Under the pieces are notes generated by a model, which ran no database searches, was not told the origin of the DNA, and saw only the letters and a program-made list of their open reading frames with translations. Positions 61,217-61,373 of a stretch of DNA of 61,373 nucleotides are shown in pieces (the stretch's first letter is position 1; each line of letters starts with the position of its first letter). Location: positions 1-61,373 of the forward strand of contig JAJFHN010000085.1 of NCBI GenBank assembly GCA_021775595.1, in the 5' to 3' direction. This DNA is from Hyphomicrobiales bacterium. Lineage in GTDB: Bacteria; Pseudomonadota; Alphaproteobacteria; Rhizobiales; Methyloligellaceae. A program made the position numbers and the translations under genes.

Positions 61217-61373
61217 GTGAGTAACATTCGTTCAGTCGTGCGTGGCTGCGGGGCCTATCTGCCCGAACACATCATGACAAATGCGGAGATATCCGAAATC
61301 GTCGACACGGACGACACATGGATTGTCGAACGGACGGGCATTCGTGAGCGCCGCATCGCCGCCGAGGGCGAGT
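61217..61373 (+). CDS. fabH: 3-oxoacyl-ACP synthase III, N-terminal part
   Basis: The gene starts at GTG 61217, with AGGAAAGG upstream, and runs off the window after 52 codons. The visible part ([39 protein letters not shown]) is the KAS III N-terminus. The catalytic Cys-His-Asn residues lie beyond the edge. FabH starts fatty-acid synthesis from acetyl-CoA and malonyl-ACP, and plsX-fabH is the normal pair. Confidence 0.93.
   Translation, partial: MSNIRSVVRGCGAYLPEHIMTNAEISEIVDTDDTWIVERTGIRERRIAAEGE

Overview
The window is a gene-dense chromosomal segment of an alphaproteobacterium, most likely of the order Hyphomicrobiales (Rhizobiales). Evidence for this is the gene order rpoZ-rsh-pyrE-pdxJ-acpS-lepB-rnc-era-recO-parC, the block glyA-nrdR-ribD-ribE-ribB-ribH-nusB-thiL, an LdtR-type MarR regulator beside an L,D-transpeptidase, a porin with the Rhizobiales-type N-terminal coiled segment, and a 5-aminolevulinate synthase (Shemin pathway). 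I see no rRNA, tRNA, CRISPR array, insertion sequence or prophage.

Region 1 (1-6.4 kb) is the most unusual part. A minus-strand operon encodes a response regulator carrying a zinc-ribbon (TackOD1-like) output region and a degenerate GGDEF-like end, then a processive family-2 glycosyltransferase, then an HlyD-like membrane fusion protein. Divergent to it lie a CheY-like regulator and an Hpt protein, followed by a cytoplasmic histidine kinase with an N-terminal PilZ domain whose c-di-GMP-binding motifs are intact. Together they look like a phosphorelay that reads c-di-GMP and controls an exopolysaccharide synthase resembling Alg8/Alg44, with the PilZ sensor moved from the synthase to the kinase.

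Region 2 (6.5-20.4 kb) holds cold-shock/translation genes (rpsU with an apparent CTG start, a cold-shock protein, an RhlE-type helicase), small unknown proteins, a porin, an acyl-CoA thioesterase, a PiT phosphate permease, an O-antigen ligase/polymerase-like protein, a BON-repeat protein that lacks the expected OmpA domain with two small companions, an alpha/beta hydrolase and a soluble lytic transglycosylase.

Region 3 (20.6-34.4 kb) is housekeeping on the plus strand: dapA, smpB, a family-5 uracil-DNA glycosylase with an NYN-domain protein (minus), folK, rpoZ, rsh, pyrE (behind a 12-codon mini-cistron), pdxJ, acpS, lepB, rnc, era, recO, parC. Region 4 (34.4-48.9 kb) has bpt, an SLC13-type permease, an RDD protein and hemB on the minus strand; then fused isobutyryl-CoA mutase icmF, an extensin-family protein, 3-hydroxyisobutyryl-CoA hydrolase, the ldtR-ldtP cell-wall pair and hemA.

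Region 5 (49-61.4 kb) carries glyA, nrdR, the riboflavin genes (with a RibB whose RibA-like half has lost its zinc cysteines), nusB, thiL, a proton-pumping pyrophosphatase, bamE, a cytochrome bc1 assembly chaperone, a YceD-type protein, plsX and the first part of fabH, which runs off the window end.
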